From NCBI RefSeq assembly GCF_000186865.1, contig NW_008705571.1, forward strand, positions 472,794 through 536,793: a stretch of 64,000 nt of DNA, read 5' to 3'. Below the pieces are notes generated by a model. The model had not been told where the DNA came from. It saw only the letters and a program-made list of their open reading frames with translations, and searched no databases. The translations under genes were made by a program, and so were the position numbers. Below are positions 45,470 to 56,052 of this stretch, piece by piece. Numbering within the stretch: the first letter of the stretch is position 1; each line of letters opens with the position of its first letter. This DNA is from Aureococcus anophagefferens. Lineage: Eukaryota > Sar > Pelagophyceae > Pelagomonadales > Pelagomonadaceae.

Positions 45470-46664
45470 ATGGCGCATCGATTCCTCGCGACCTGGCTCG
45501 CGATCGGCCTCGCGAGCGCCTCGCCCAAGGCGCGCCTCGAGGAGATCGACGCCTGGCTCGTCGGCGGTCGAGAGGCGCCGAAGCACTGGGCCGTCCGCGC
45601 GCCCGGGGACCTCGACGGCCCGGCCCGAGTGTTGAAGATGTCCGTGCAAAAGGAGGTGAATCGGTCGATGCTCCGATTCGGCGGCGCCGAGGTCGACGTC
45701 GTCGTCAAGGCGCTCCGCCACGGCGGCGCGTTCGAATTCGGCGACCGCGACAGCGACATCGCGTACTTCGAACTGTTGTACCTCGAATCCCTGCGCGGCG
45801 AGCCGGGCGTCCCGCGCCTCTACGGCGGCTGGCGGACGCCGACGAGCGTCGTCTGGGTGACGTCCTACGGCGGCGACACGGTCGCGTCGCACCTCCGATG
45901 CGAGGGCGGTCGGGAGCTGTCGCGGCGCGGGTACTGCGGGGCGCGCGACAAAACGGACGAGGACCGCCCCGCGATCGCGGGCGCGGCCTACGCGCGGCGC
46001 GCGGCGGAGGCGCCCCTCGAGCTCGCCCGGTCCTGGCTGCGCTGCTTCCGGTCCTTCGGGGAGGTCGGAGGCTTCGTCCTCACGGACTTCAAGCCCGACC
46101 AGTGAGTGTCGCCGCGTCCTCCAAACGACTCATACGCACCCTCGCAGGTTCACGCTCGACGGCCGCGGCCGCGTGTCGCTCGTCGACGGGCCCGCGCCGA
46201 ACACGGGCCGCGTCGCGGCCTTCGCGCGGCGCCACTTCGTCGCGGGAGAGCACATCTTCGTCGGGCGCGCGCCGCGGCCGCGGCCGTCGCCGGGGGAGAG
46301 CGTGCGGCTCGACCTCGAGCCGGGCCTGCCGATGGTCTGCGACGGGGCGACGCCCTGCGCGGCGCGCACGCACACGTGGCACGCACACGCGGCGACCTCG
46401 AGCGCCGCGCCGGAGCTGGGCGCCTGCGACGGGAAGCTTTGCGCGGCCTTCGACTGGCGCGTCCACGTCTACGACCTTGCGGCGCGGTCCTGGATTCTTC
46501 CGCTCATCATCTCGCTGGCCGAGGACCGCGCGGCGGCCGCGCGGCTCGAGGCGCTGTCGCGCGCCATGCTCGCGGCGGACCCGGCGGAGCGGCCGAGCTT
46601 CTCCGCGCTGCTGCGGTCCCTCGCGCAGTTCGGGACGGGCGTCGCGATGCCCGTAACAGGTTAG
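45470..46664 (+). CDS. Secreted divergent protein-kinase-like protein (FAM69/DIPK-like), two exons
   Basis: Exons 45470-46101 and 46148-46664, phase 2, give 382 aa. A signal peptide (MAHRFLATWLAIGLASASP) leads into a kinase-like domain: VVVKALRHGG (candidate Lys), DSDIAYFELLYLESLRGEPGVPRLYGGW (helix-C Glu region), the catalytic-loop-like LTDFKPDQF split by the intron, and VSLVDGPAP in the DFG position. The D-F-K-P-D-Q loop followed by a short strand and a V-D-G motif resembles FAM69/DIPK-type ER and Golgi pseudokinases. The 46-bp intron has a consensus donor GTGAGT. The C-terminus has several Cys. Kinase activity is uncertain. Confidence 0.68.
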
Positions 46665-46744
46665 CGCGCGACTAGCGCCGCCGGGACCGCGGGCGTCGCG
46701 ATGCCCGTAACAGGTTAGCGCGCGACTAGCGCCGCCGGGACCGC
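46637..46744. repeat. 54-bp tandem duplication across two convergent stop codons
   Basis: 46637-46690 and 46691-46744 are identical. Each copy contains a plus-strand TAG (the kinase-like gene stop at 46662 in copy 1) and a minus-strand TAG (the helicase stop at 46728-46726 in copy 2). Before duplication the two stops would have been 7 bp apart. Confidence 0.95.
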
Positions 46745-47634
46745 GGGCGGCGGCGCCGGGGCGACGAGGACGAGCTCCGGCTCCGCGCGCGCTTCTTGCC
46801 CTTGCGCTTCTTGCCCTTCTTGCGCGCCCTCTTCGCGCGCGCCTTCTTGCGCCGCTTGGCCCTGCGCCGCGCGGCCGACGACTCCGAGGAGCTCGACGAC
46901 GAGTCCGAGTCGGAGCCCGAGTCCGACGACGAGCTCGACGGCGCGGGCTTCTTCTCCTTCTTCTTCTTCTCCTCCTTGGGGTCCGCCGAGGGCACGGCGG
47001 CGGACGCGTCGACGTAGCTCGGCGGCGCGAAGGACGAGATCGTCGGGTCCGGCGGCGAGAAGCCCTTGAGGTCGGGGATGTTGGCCGCGAGCGCCGCGCT
47101 CGCCGCCGAGAGCTGCGCGGCCGTCGGCCGCAGCGCGGGGCTCGCGGAGAGCGACGCGAGCTGGGCGGAGATGCTCGCCTCGAGGTCCGCCTGGGCCTGG
47201 AGCGCGCGCACGTCGATGGCCGGCGCCGCCGGGGGCGCCGGCGCGGCGGGCTTCGTCACGTCGACGCCCTGCGCCGCGGCCGCGACGACGCGCGGCACGA
47301 TGAACGCGCTCACCTCGGCCTTGCGGGGCACGCGCTTCTCGACGAGCGCCGCCTCCCGCGCCGCGGCCGCCGCGGCCTCGTCGGCCGCGTCGTCGTCGCT
47401 CTCGTCGGCGTCGCCGCCGGGCCGGGCCGCGTCGAGGTCGTCGAGCGCCCGAAGCCGCGCGAGCGCCGCGGCCTCGTCGTCGGCGGCCTCGTCCGCCGCG
47501 CCGTCGTCGACCTCGTACGCGTCCACGTCGTCCTCGTCCTCGAGCTCGTACTCGTCCGAATCCGAGTCCGCCGCGGCCGGCTTCGGAGCGGACGGCGGCG
47601 GGGGCGGCGGAGGCGGCGGCGGCGGCGGCAGCGC

Positions 47635-47682
<48 letters not shown>

Positions 47683-50600
47683 GGGCAGCGCCGCGGGCGG
47701 GGGCGGCGGCGGCGGCGCGGGCGGTCTCGCGACGAGGACGGGCGGCGCCGACGCGACGACGACGGCTCGCGGCGACTCCGTCGCGGGCTCGGGCTCCGGC
47801 TCCGGCGCCGCGACCTCCGGCTCGGGCTCGGGCTCGGGTTCGAGCATGGCGAGGAGCTTCTTCTTCTTGGCCGTGACGCCGCCGTAGAGCCGCTGGGCCT
47901 CGGCGAGGTGCTTGGCCTTGATCTGGTCGTGCTTCGCCTTGCGCGCGGACGCGCGCCGCGCGGCTTCGGCCTCGTCGTCGCCGTCGTCGTCGCCCGCGGC
48001 GGCGAAGGCGTCCATGGCCGCGGCCTCGTCGTCGCCCGGCGCCGCGGGCGCGGCGTCGTCCGGCGCCTCGGCGGCCTCCGACTCCGCGTCGGACGACGAC
48101 GGCGACGACGGCGCCGGCGACGCGTCGTCCGCGGCCGCGTCGTCCGCGGCCGCGGCGCCGCCGTCCGAGTCCGACGACTCGGAGGACTCGGAGGAGCTCG
48201 ACGCCTCGCCGAGGGGCGTCAGGGCGTGGTCCAGGGGCTGCGGCGCGGCGCCCCAGTCCCAGGCGAGCGCGCGCGACACCGAGCGGACGTCGCCCGCGCG
48301 CGCGGGCCGCGCGCGTTCGACGAGAAGGGTCTCGCCGCGGCCGACGTCGAGCGCGTTGTCGCCGCCGACGACGGCGCCCTGGGCGCAGGCGAAGGCGAGC
48401 CAGGGCCGCCAGGCCTTGGCCTCGCGCGCGAGCGTCGCCGCGTGGCCGACGACGACGAGGCCGCGCCGCGCGCGCGTGAGCGCGACGTTCGCCCGGCGCC
48501 AGTCGCTCAGGAAGCCGACGTCGCCGCGGTCGTTGGCGCGGACGGCGGAGAAGACGACGACGGCCTTCTCGCGCCCCTGGAAGGCGTCGACGGACGCGAC
48601 CTCGACGCGCGCGAGCGCGGGCGACGCGTCGTCCCGCAGGAGCCGCGCGAGCAGGCGCGCCTGCGCCGCGTAGGGCGTCACGACGGCGACGTCGCCGGCG
48701 CCGAGCCCGTTGCCGTCGTAGTCGACGAAGCCGCGCGCGACGGCGACGACGAGCGCGGCCTCGGCGTCGCTCTTGAGCGACGTGCCCTCGCGGACCTCGC
48801 ACGCCGCCGCGGGCACGGGCAGGAAGGCCAGGGGCAGGTCCGGCCGGGGCCAGGCGAAGCCCGGCGGGTTCGTCGGCGGCGGCCCGCCGAGCGCGGCCTC
48901 GGAGTCGCGGAGCCGAGACGCGTAGAACCGCGCGGACGGGAACGCCGCGAGCGCCGGCGGCGCGCGGTACTGCGTCGCCAGCAGGCTCACGTCCGCCGCC
49001 CTCGCCGCGAGGCGCTCGAAGAGGGACCGCGTCAGCCCGTCGAGCTCCGCGGCGCGGCACGACACCGTCGGCGGCAGCTGGCAGTGGTCGCCGACGAGCA
49101 CGAGGCGCCGGCAGCCGCGCGCGCAGGCGACGAGCGCCGCGAGCTCCGTCGCGTGGGCCGCCTCGTCGACGAGCACGTTGCGGAAGCGCACGCCCCGGAG
49201 GAAGCGCGCGCCCGCGCCGACGCACGTCGCGCAGAGGACGCGGGCCTTCCGGAGCGCGCGGGCCTGGGCCTCGCGCGCGGCCGCGTGGCACGCGCCGCCG
49301 TCGAGGCCGCCCGCGCGCGCGGAGCCGCGCGCGTCCCGCCCGATGACCTCGAGCGAGTGCTTCGCGAGCTCCGCGACCTTGGCGCCGTGGCGGCCGTCGT
49401 CGCGGTAGCCCGCGGGCGCGCCGACGCGGACGGCCTTGACGCGCGCGCGCAGGAGCCCGTCCAGCAAATGGTCGACGGCGACGTGGCTCTCGCTCACGCA
49501 GAGAATCTGCGGGTAGTGGTCGCAGTAGGGCGCCTTGACCTTCGGTTTCGGCTTCGCGGCGGGGCGATGCATGAAGACCTTGCCGCCCTGGACCTTGATC
49601 TGCTGCTTCGGCGCGCCGTCGTCGCCGCGCTCGTCGTCGCTGTCGAGGGCGTTGAGGGACGCCCAGTGTGCGAGAACGCGGACGGCGACGGCCGTCTTGC
49701 CCGTGCCCGGCGGCCCGTGGATCAAGGCGACGGGCGCGTCGCCGAACGCCGCGCGCTCGAACGCCGCGCGCTGGCCGGGATTGAGCGCCGTCGCCGCCGA
49801 TGGGCCCGCGGCGCCCTCGACGAACATGAGCGTCTCGTCCGGCGGCTTTTGCGGCGCCGCGGCGCGGCGCCGCGGCGCCGCGTCGTCGCCGCCGGGCGGC
49901 GGCGCGACGCCGGCGAGCGCGGCCGCCAACCTCGGCTCCGGGAACCACCAGGGCCGCGCGTCGAGCTTCGTGCTCGCCTCGCCGTACTTGGGCCGCAGCG
50001 CCGCCGCGTCGTGGGGCTCGTAGGCCGCCGCCGCGACGACGAACGTCGCCTCGACGCTCCGCTCGAACGCGACGCGGTTCCCGAGGCGGTCCACGCGCCA
50101 GCCCCGCGGCGCCGCGAGCTCGCCGTGGCGCTCGTCGAGGGCCGCGGCGGCGACGTCGGCGCCGCAGGACGCGCCGAGGATCCGCTTCGCGATCCAGGGC
50201 GCGCCGGGTTCGCCGTCGGCCTCCGGCGGCGCGAACGACGGCGGCCGCCGGCCCCGCGGCGTCCGCCGGTTCCGCCGCCGCCGGTCGTCGTCGTGCTGCC
50301 GCGGCGTGTCGAGGTCCGGGAAGCCCTCGGACCCGTCCTCGCAGACGCACTTGAGCACGAGGGGCCGCGCGGAGACGACCTCGCACTCGACGACGAGCGC
50401 GGACGCCGCGAGGCGCGACGACGGGTCGCGCGCCTTCGCCCAGGCCCGGATCTCGGCGGCGACGGCGTCCCGGGCGACGCGCTCCGCGAGCCGCAGCTGC
50501 TGCGCCGCCTCCGCGACCTCCGCGTCGCGCGCCGCGAGCGGCGCGGCCGCGGCGCCCTCGGACGTCCGCGCGGCGACGGCCTTGGCGTGCGCGGCCTCGA

Positions 50601-52170
50601 GGTCGGCGCGCTCCCGGTCGAGCGTCGCCCGGAGGGCCTCGCGGCGCTCGGCCTGGTCCGCCTTCGAGGAGGCGAAGGACTTGAGCCAGGCCGCGAGCTG
50701 CGCCTCGCGCGTCTCGCGCTCGCGCCGCAGCTCCGCGAGCTCCGCCCGTTGCGAGTCGAGGAACGCGGCGCCGACGCAGTCCCGCAGCGCCGCCGCGCGG
50801 GCCGCCTCGGCGCGCCGGGCGCGGCCCGCGGCCTGCGCCGCGTTGGCGACGAGCTCCGCGGCGCGCCGGCACGCGCCGCGCGCCTCGGCGACGGGGTCCC
50901 TGAACGCGAGGCTCCGCGCGCGCGCGGCCTCGAACTCGCCGACGGGCGACAGGGCGACGGCGTCGCCGGACTGGAGGCCCCGCCGCGCCTCGCCGCCGCC
51001 GTCGTCGCCGCCGGCGCACTCGAGCTCGTCCGCGGCCTTGCCGGGCCGGCAGCGGACGCCGAAGACGCAGCGGCCCGCGCGCGCGAGCGCCTTGGGCTCG
51101 CTCCCCAGGATGGCGCCGAAGGCCGCCGCCGTCTCCTCGAGCAGCTCCATGGTCGCCCAGACGGCGCGCCGCGTCGCGAAGCGCAGCGCCCTCGCGTGCG
51201 CGCGGCGCGCGCGCCGCGCGAGGTCCGGCCCGAGCTCGTCGTCCGTGTCCGTGGCCTCGCCCGTCAGGTGCTTGTCGACGCGCTGGCGCAGCGTCGCCGC
51301 GGCGTCGCGGTCCCGCGACGCCGCGGCGGTCTCCAGGGACGCCGCGTTCGTCGCCTCGAGGTGCGCGAAGCCCTCGCGCTCGCGCGCGAACGCGCGCGGC
51401 TCGAGCACCGCGAGCGCCGCGAGGCTCTCGACGAGCCGCTTGCCGAGCTCCGGCGCGACGCACGACGACGCCGGCAGGGCCCGCAGCGCCGCGAGGACGC
51501 CCGTCGCGTCGAGCGGGCGGCAGCGCCGGCTCCGGCACCACGGCCGCTTCCGCCGGCCGCTCCGGCCCGGCGGCCGCGGCCGCGCGAGCGCGGCGCGCAT
51601 GGACTCGAGGAACGCGACGGCCTCGCGCACCTCGCCGCGCCGGCAGCAGAGCACGACGGCGCGCCGCAGGGACGCGCCCCGGGGCAGGTAGCCCCGCGTC
51701 GCGCGGCAGAGATCCGCGGCGATCTCGAGCGCCGCGGGCCCGTCGCCGCGCGCCGTCGCCGCGTCGAGCGCCGACGACATGTCCTCGTAGCTCCCGCTCT
51801 CGCCGACGGTCGCCGTGTGCGGCTCGGCGACCTCCGGCGGCGCGGCGACGTCCGCGGGCGCGGGCGCGGGCGCCGCCTTGGGCGGCTTCTCCTTCTGCTC
51901 CTTCTTCTCGCGCGCGGGCCGCCGGCGGGCGGCGTTGCGCTTCTTGCTCCGGCTGCGCGACGAGCTGCTGCTGCTGCTGCTGCTCGACGAGGACGACGAG
52001 GAGCTCGACCGCCCGCGGCGCTTCTTCGCCTTGCCGCGCGGCGGGCGTTTTGTCGACCGGCCCTTTCGTTGCGTCGGCTTCCGCTTCGCGCGCGGCCGCC
52101 CGCGGCTCCGCGACGAGCTGCTGGAGCTCGACGAGCTGCTCGATCGGGAGCGGCTGCGGCGCCGAGGCAT
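46726..52170 (-). CDS. Giant SR-rich UPF1/SMUBP2-type superfamily 1 helicase
   Basis: One uninterrupted 1,814-codon frame. The N-terminus is an SR domain (MPRRRSRSRSS followed by long Ser runs and RSRS/KKR). A Cys/Arg-rich and coiled-coil region (about 110-640) follows. The SF1B helicase core lies at about 790-1260: Q-motif-like NPGQRAAFERA, motif I HGPPGTGKTAVA, motif II LVDEAAHATE, motif III VGDHCQLPPTV, ATQYRA, SVDAFQGREK and motif VI ALTRARRGLVVVG. These place it with UPF1, IGHMBP2, senataxin and Mov10-type RNA/DNA helicases. Then come acidic stretches, a poly-Pro block (about 1490-1535) and a second Lys/Arg/Ser-rich SR-like tail. SR domains at both ends suggest a nuclear role in splicing or transcription-coupled RNA processing (inference). 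Confidence 0.88.
47580..47720. repeat. Poly-proline low-complexity tract in the helicase gene
   Basis: GGC-type triplet runs on the plus strand (CCG/CCC codons on the coding strand) encode long Pro runs separated by Ala-Ala-Leu. It is in frame and purely compositional. Confidence 0.85.
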
Positions 52171-52383
52171 CTTGGCGTTCTATAGCAAGCCGAGCATCTC
52201 GTGGCAGCCGCGACGACGGCGTTTAGTGAGGTGCACCTTTGGCTGCACCCGAGCTGCAACAAACCCTTAATTTCGACAGCCGAGATCGCAATCGCGGGCC
52301 GGTGCTTTTGGCAAGCTTGGGCGCCTCGCACTCGACCGCTCGAGGCCGCTCGACGCGCCGCGCGCCTCGCCGGCGCCGACGCC

Positions 52384-52952
52384 ATGGGCTTCTTCTGTCC
52401 GTGCTGTCAGGAGGCGAAACCAGACATCCAGGTGCGCGCGCCGCGCCTCCCGCCTCGCCCGCCGCTCCGCCGCGCCGCGCGACCTCCCTGACGCGCGCTC
52501 CCCAGGCGAAGCGGTCCATGGACGAGGAGTTCTTCAAGCTCCACGTCGACGCGGGCCACATGAACGAGAGGAGACGCTCGTTCATCACGCGGCTCTACTC
52601 GACGCTCGGCAACGCGAAAACGCTCGACGCGACGGAGATGGCGGCGGCCTTCGACTCGGACGCGCACCCGGACGTCGTCGCCGGGAACCGCACGGCCAAG
52701 GACGTGCGCGCGGAGCTACTGGAGGCGCTGTCCATGGACGGCGGGCCCGTGACGCGCCAGCTCTTCGAGGACTACTACGACATCCAGAGCATCACCATCG
52801 AGCTCGACGAGCAGTTCGAGGCCCTCGTGCGGTCGTCCTGGATCGGCCTCGTGCGCCAGAAGGCCCAGGAGAAGATGCGCGCAAAGAAGGAGGCCGCCGC
52901 CAAGGCCGCGGCCGCGGCCGAGAACGCCGGCGTCGAGATGGCCGCGCCCTAG
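52384..52952 (+). CDS. EF-hand-like (calcyphosin-type) protein with acylatable N-terminus, two exons
   Basis: Exon 1 (52384-52431, 16 codons) encodes MGFFCPCCQEAKPDIQ. Gly2 and the CPCC cluster suggest dual myristoyl/palmitoyl modification and membrane attachment. Exon 2 (52506-52952) follows in phase 0 after a 74-bp intron (GTGCGC to CTCCCCAG), total 164 aa. The body (FITRLYSTLGNAKTLDATEMAAAFDS, then LSMDGGPVTRQLFEDYYDIQSITIELDEQFEALVRSSW) follows the calcyphosin-like EF-hand layout, including the YYxxxSxxI segment before the last hand. Canonical calcium-loop Asp residues are only partly kept. A Lys/Ala coil ends the protein. It starts 213 bp from the divergent helicase gene. Confidence 0.68.
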
Positions 52953-53229
52953 GACGGCCCCCGGCGATCCGACGCCGCGGGGCACGCACGTAACTCGTCT
53001 TCGAATCTACGACTCGGAGGGCCGCGGCATCCCGCCGCGGTCCGAGGCTCGGACGCCGGGCTCGCTCGCGCGGCGCTCGCGGACGCTCGCGCGCGCGCGA
53101 GAAGTTGGGCGTCGTGCTCACCTGCGTTGTCGAGCGCGCAGGGACCGAAGCTTCCCGCAGCTCCGAGAAGCGCCTCGAGGCGGGCCCGCACCGGTTGTTG
53201 AACTGCAACTTTCCTTTTTCAAGTCTCTG

Positions 53230-54201
53230 ATGGCTCTGCCAAACGCGGCCACTGGCAACGCGGCCGCCCTTGGCACGCCGGAGAGCAAATCCGATGCTGC
53301 GAGCGCGCCGTTGCTCGATGAAGACGAGACCGTCGCCGACCTCGACCAGGTCGCCGCCGAGATTGCAGCCGAGTCCTCGTTTGAGCACTCCTCGCCTGCC
53401 ACGACCTCGCCCGTCGTCTCCTCGTCGCCGTCGTCGCCCGCCGCGTCGTCGCCCGCCGCGGCGCCCGAGGAGTGGGACGCGGCGCGCGCGAAGGAGGACG
53501 CGGCGAAGAAGCGCGCGAAGGAGGACGCGCGGCGCGCGGCCGCGCTCGCCGACGTCAAGGAGAAGACGCGGCGCGTGCGCGACACGATGAGCGAGATGGG
53601 CGCGACGGAGCGGCAGCGCTACTTCGAGGCCCTGGCCCAGGAGGAGGCGCGGAAAAAGGCCAAGGAGGAGGCGCGCGAGCGGCCGCCGAAGGCCGACGAG
53701 AAGCTCACGCCCGAGGGCGCGCTGCGGCTGCTGTCCATCTGCGACAGCGAGAGCGGCGTCGTGCTCTTCGACCGCGCCTGGCGCTGGCCGAGCGCGTCGG
53801 ACCCCAAGGGCGTCGGCAACCTCGTGCGGAGCTTTTTCCTCGTCGCGAAGCAGCTCGACCACGGCATGGTCACGCGGGTCGTCTTCGAGTCGCCGCCGGA
53901 CGTCGCCGAGGAGGAGATCATGGTCATGCTCTGCACGAAGAACGAGCGCGTCGTCGTCGCCGTCTTCCACGAGACGCTGGACTTCGACGAGGAGGACGAG
54001 GAGATCCACACGGCCATGCGGCAGCTCGTCGAGCAGACGCGCGAGCTCTGGACGCCCGACGTGGACAGGGCCGCGTTCACGGAGACGGTCGACCAGCTCT
54101 GCTCGCGCATCATGGGCCTGAACAAGCCGCCCGAGAGCCCCCGGTATTGCCCCGTGGCCGACAAGCCGTTCAAGCGGCGGCCGACGCCCCATAGCCAATA
54201 A
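53230..54201 (+). CDS. Protein with coiled coil and possible longin-like domain
   Basis: Family not recognised with certainty. The 323-aa protein has a disordered acidic/Ser/Pro N-terminal third, a charged coiled coil (about 85-160, EEWDAARAKEDAAKKRAKED to EARERPPKADEK) and a globular C-terminal half. The globular part (SGVVLFDRAWRWPSASDPKGVGNLVRSFFLVAKQLDHG, then VVFESPPDVAEEEIMVMLCTKNERVVVAVF) has the alternating hydrophobic strand-helix pattern and opening GVVLFDR expected of longin/roadblock-type folds used in trafficking GEFs and adaptors. This fold call is inference. It ends 10 bp from the convergent TauE gene. Confidence 0.55.
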   Translation: MALPNAATGNAAALGTPESKSDAASAPLLDEDETVADLDQVAAEIAAESSFEHSSPATTSPVVSSSPSSPAASSPAAAPEEWDAARAKEDAAKKRAKEDARRAAALADVKEKTRRVRDTMSEMGATERQRYFEALAQEEARKKAKEEARERPPKADEKLTPEGALRLLSICDSESGVVLFDRAWRWPSASDPKGVGNLVRSFFLVAKQLDHGMVTRVVFESPPDVAEEEIMVMLCTKNERVVVAVFHETLDFDEEDEEIHTAMRQLVEQTRELWTPDVDRAAFTETVDQLCSRIMGLNKPPESPRYCPVADKPFKRRPTPHSQ

Positions 54202-54211
54202 TAGATCTATC

Positions 54212-55907
54212 CTAGTGGGAGTTCTTGGGCGTGCAGAGGAACGCGGACACGTCGAACGCGCCCATGTCCTCGGCGCCCGTCGCGACGCCGGCGAGGAAGC
54301 CGGAGACGATGGCGACGACGGCGACGCCGATGACGCCGCCGAGGAGGAAGATGACGTAGGACGGGCGGCCCGTCTTCTTGAGGACGTGGTTCACGCCGCG
54401 CTGGCCGATCTGGCCGCTGAGGAAGCCCCAGCAGACGCACCAGACGAGCAGCGACGCGCTCAGCTTGCCCGCGAAGACGTAGAGCACGACGCCCGACGCC
54501 GCGGTCCAGAGGATCATGAAGGCGCAGGTGCTCGTGCCGACCTGGGGCTCGAGGCCGATGTCGACGAAGAGCGGGCCGATGACCATGCCGCCGCCGATGC
54601 CCAGCAGCCCCGCGGCGACGCCCGCGAGGATCGCCGTCTTCGGGAACTTGCGCAGCGTCTCGTCGTCCCAGACGATGTCCGCCGGGAGCGGCTCGTAGGA
54701 CGGCACGTTGCGCCGCGCGGCCGACCGCCGCTTGAGGACGCGCGCGGTCGCCCACATGAACCCCAGAAGCACGGGCACCTGTGTGGATTTCAGAACTCTC
54801 TAGCTCGGTCAATTCGAAGTCGATTCGGCTGATTTTTGGACGAATCGATCGCTCTCGTCGAGTTCTCGAAACACAGCCCAAAAGCTTGCGTCGAAACGGT
54901 CGTATACGCTCACATTGAAGTCGGGTTGAAGATTTGATTTGCACACGGACGGGCGCGGGCGTCCAGTACCAGACCCAGAACAGCGCGCCGGCGCCGCCGC
55001 GGCCGTTTCCGCCGCGCTGGTCCAGGTCCCAGGTCGCGCACTGGCCGAAGACCTCCTTCTTGAGCACGCCGTAGAGCGCGACGTAGACCGTCATCGGCAC
55101 GAGGAGCGCCCAGGCCCACGTCGGGAACTGGATCGACTCCTCGGCGAGCAGGCCCGCGAGCGCGTGGTCGCGCTGGGCCTCCTCGCCGTCGTCGACGACG
55201 TCGCGCGCGTGCTCCGCGAAGCCTCGCAGGTCCAGCGCGGAGCTCGGCGTCTTCAGCGACGCCTCCTGCGCCTCGGAGAGCAACGCCGCGGTCTCCTTGG
55301 CGCGCGTCGCGAAGGCCTTGCGGAGCGTGCGCCGCGTGTTGTAGGACAGCAGCAGGAAGAGGAAGATGATGATGGCGACGCGGGGCAGGAGCAGGTTGAG
55401 CAGCACGCCGAAGACGACGCCCAAAAGCTCGCCCGACTGCATGAACGTCGCGGCCTCGTAGTCGATCATCGGCCGGTCGGCCTTCGGGTGGCGCATCCAG
55501 GCGATGGACATGAAGTTGCCGATGGCGCCGCCGAGGATCGTCGCCTTGGACAGGGGCACGGCCGCCTTGGCGCCGACGCCGAGCACGAGCCAGTAGATGG
55601 GCACGAAGAGCCCGCCGCCGCCGATGCCCGCGCCGGCCGCGAGCGACCCGAGCGAGACGACGAGCACCGTGGCGACGGCGAGGCGCCAGGTCTCGAAGTA
55701 GTTCTCGCCGTCGGGCTTGATCACGGACCGCGTCGACGCCTCCTTCTCGTCGTCCTTGAGGCGGCGGGCTTTTGAGGCGTCGGCTTCGAGCTCGGCGTCG
55801 GCGGCGAGCTCGACGTTGGCGGCGAGCGATTTTGCGGTGGCTCGTGGCGTCGAGGCGTGGGCCGCCGCGACGAGCAGTGACAGGGCGAGGACGATGCGAG
55901 ACTTCAT
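54212..55907 (-). CDS. TauE/SafE-family anion exporter, two exons
   Basis: Exon 1 is 55907-54951 and exon 2 is 54778-54212 (phase 0, 507 aa). A signal peptide (MKSRIVLALSLLVAAAHAS) and an acidic luminal stretch precede two four-helix halves. The first has SLGSLAAGAGIGGGGLFVPIYWLVLG and KAAVPLSKATILGGAIGNF; the second has KTAILAGVAAGLLGIGGGMVIGPLFVDIGLEP, the repeated GxGGG-type signature of sulfite/sulfoacetate exporters. Eukaryotic members are poorly characterised; transport of sulfite, sulfonates or other organic anions is likely. Splicing of the 172-bp introner adds two codons relative to the inferred empty site. Confidence 0.85.
54779..54948 (-). mobile_element. Introner element in the TauE/SafE gene
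   Basis: Ends CTGTGTGG/GCACACGG (one terminal base changed from CACACAG), flanked by 8-bp duplications ACGGGCAC/ACGGGCGC (54771-54778 and 54949-54956). On the minus strand the donor GT (54950-54949) lies in the duplicated target and the acceptor AG (54780-54779) in the element end. It shares its core and most of its length with the element at 1778-1980, in the same orientation relative to the host gene. Confidence 0.88.
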
Positions 55908-56052
55908 CGTTTCGTGCGCGCGGATCCGTCCAGGCGCGGTGCAAATCCGGCGAGCAATTGCGCGATAAAAACAAAGTGTGTGCAAGCACGGTGCAAGCAG
56001 CCAACTTGCAGTCCCGAAAATCGCTCGGGCAGCCCAGGTGCCAGCCCTCGAG

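Larger units (their letters stand above)
44201..45523. repeat. Tandem segmental duplication of a divergent promoter with both gene 5' ends
   Basis: The segment 44201-44872 (5' part of the UPF0489 gene, promoter, first codons of the kinase-like gene) recurs at 44875-45523 with few substitutions and about 24 bp of net length difference. The junction near 44873 fuses a kinase-like start (ATG 44820, MAHRFLATWLTIGLASAS) to the inside of the second UPF0489 copy. The complete genes lie on the outer sides; the two inner fragments are truncated. Confidence 0.9.

Noticed and set aside
46715..51541. 1,608-codon alternative minus frame over the helicase
   Set aside because: Shadow frame; no helicase motifs, low-complexity Arg/Ala/Gly composition.
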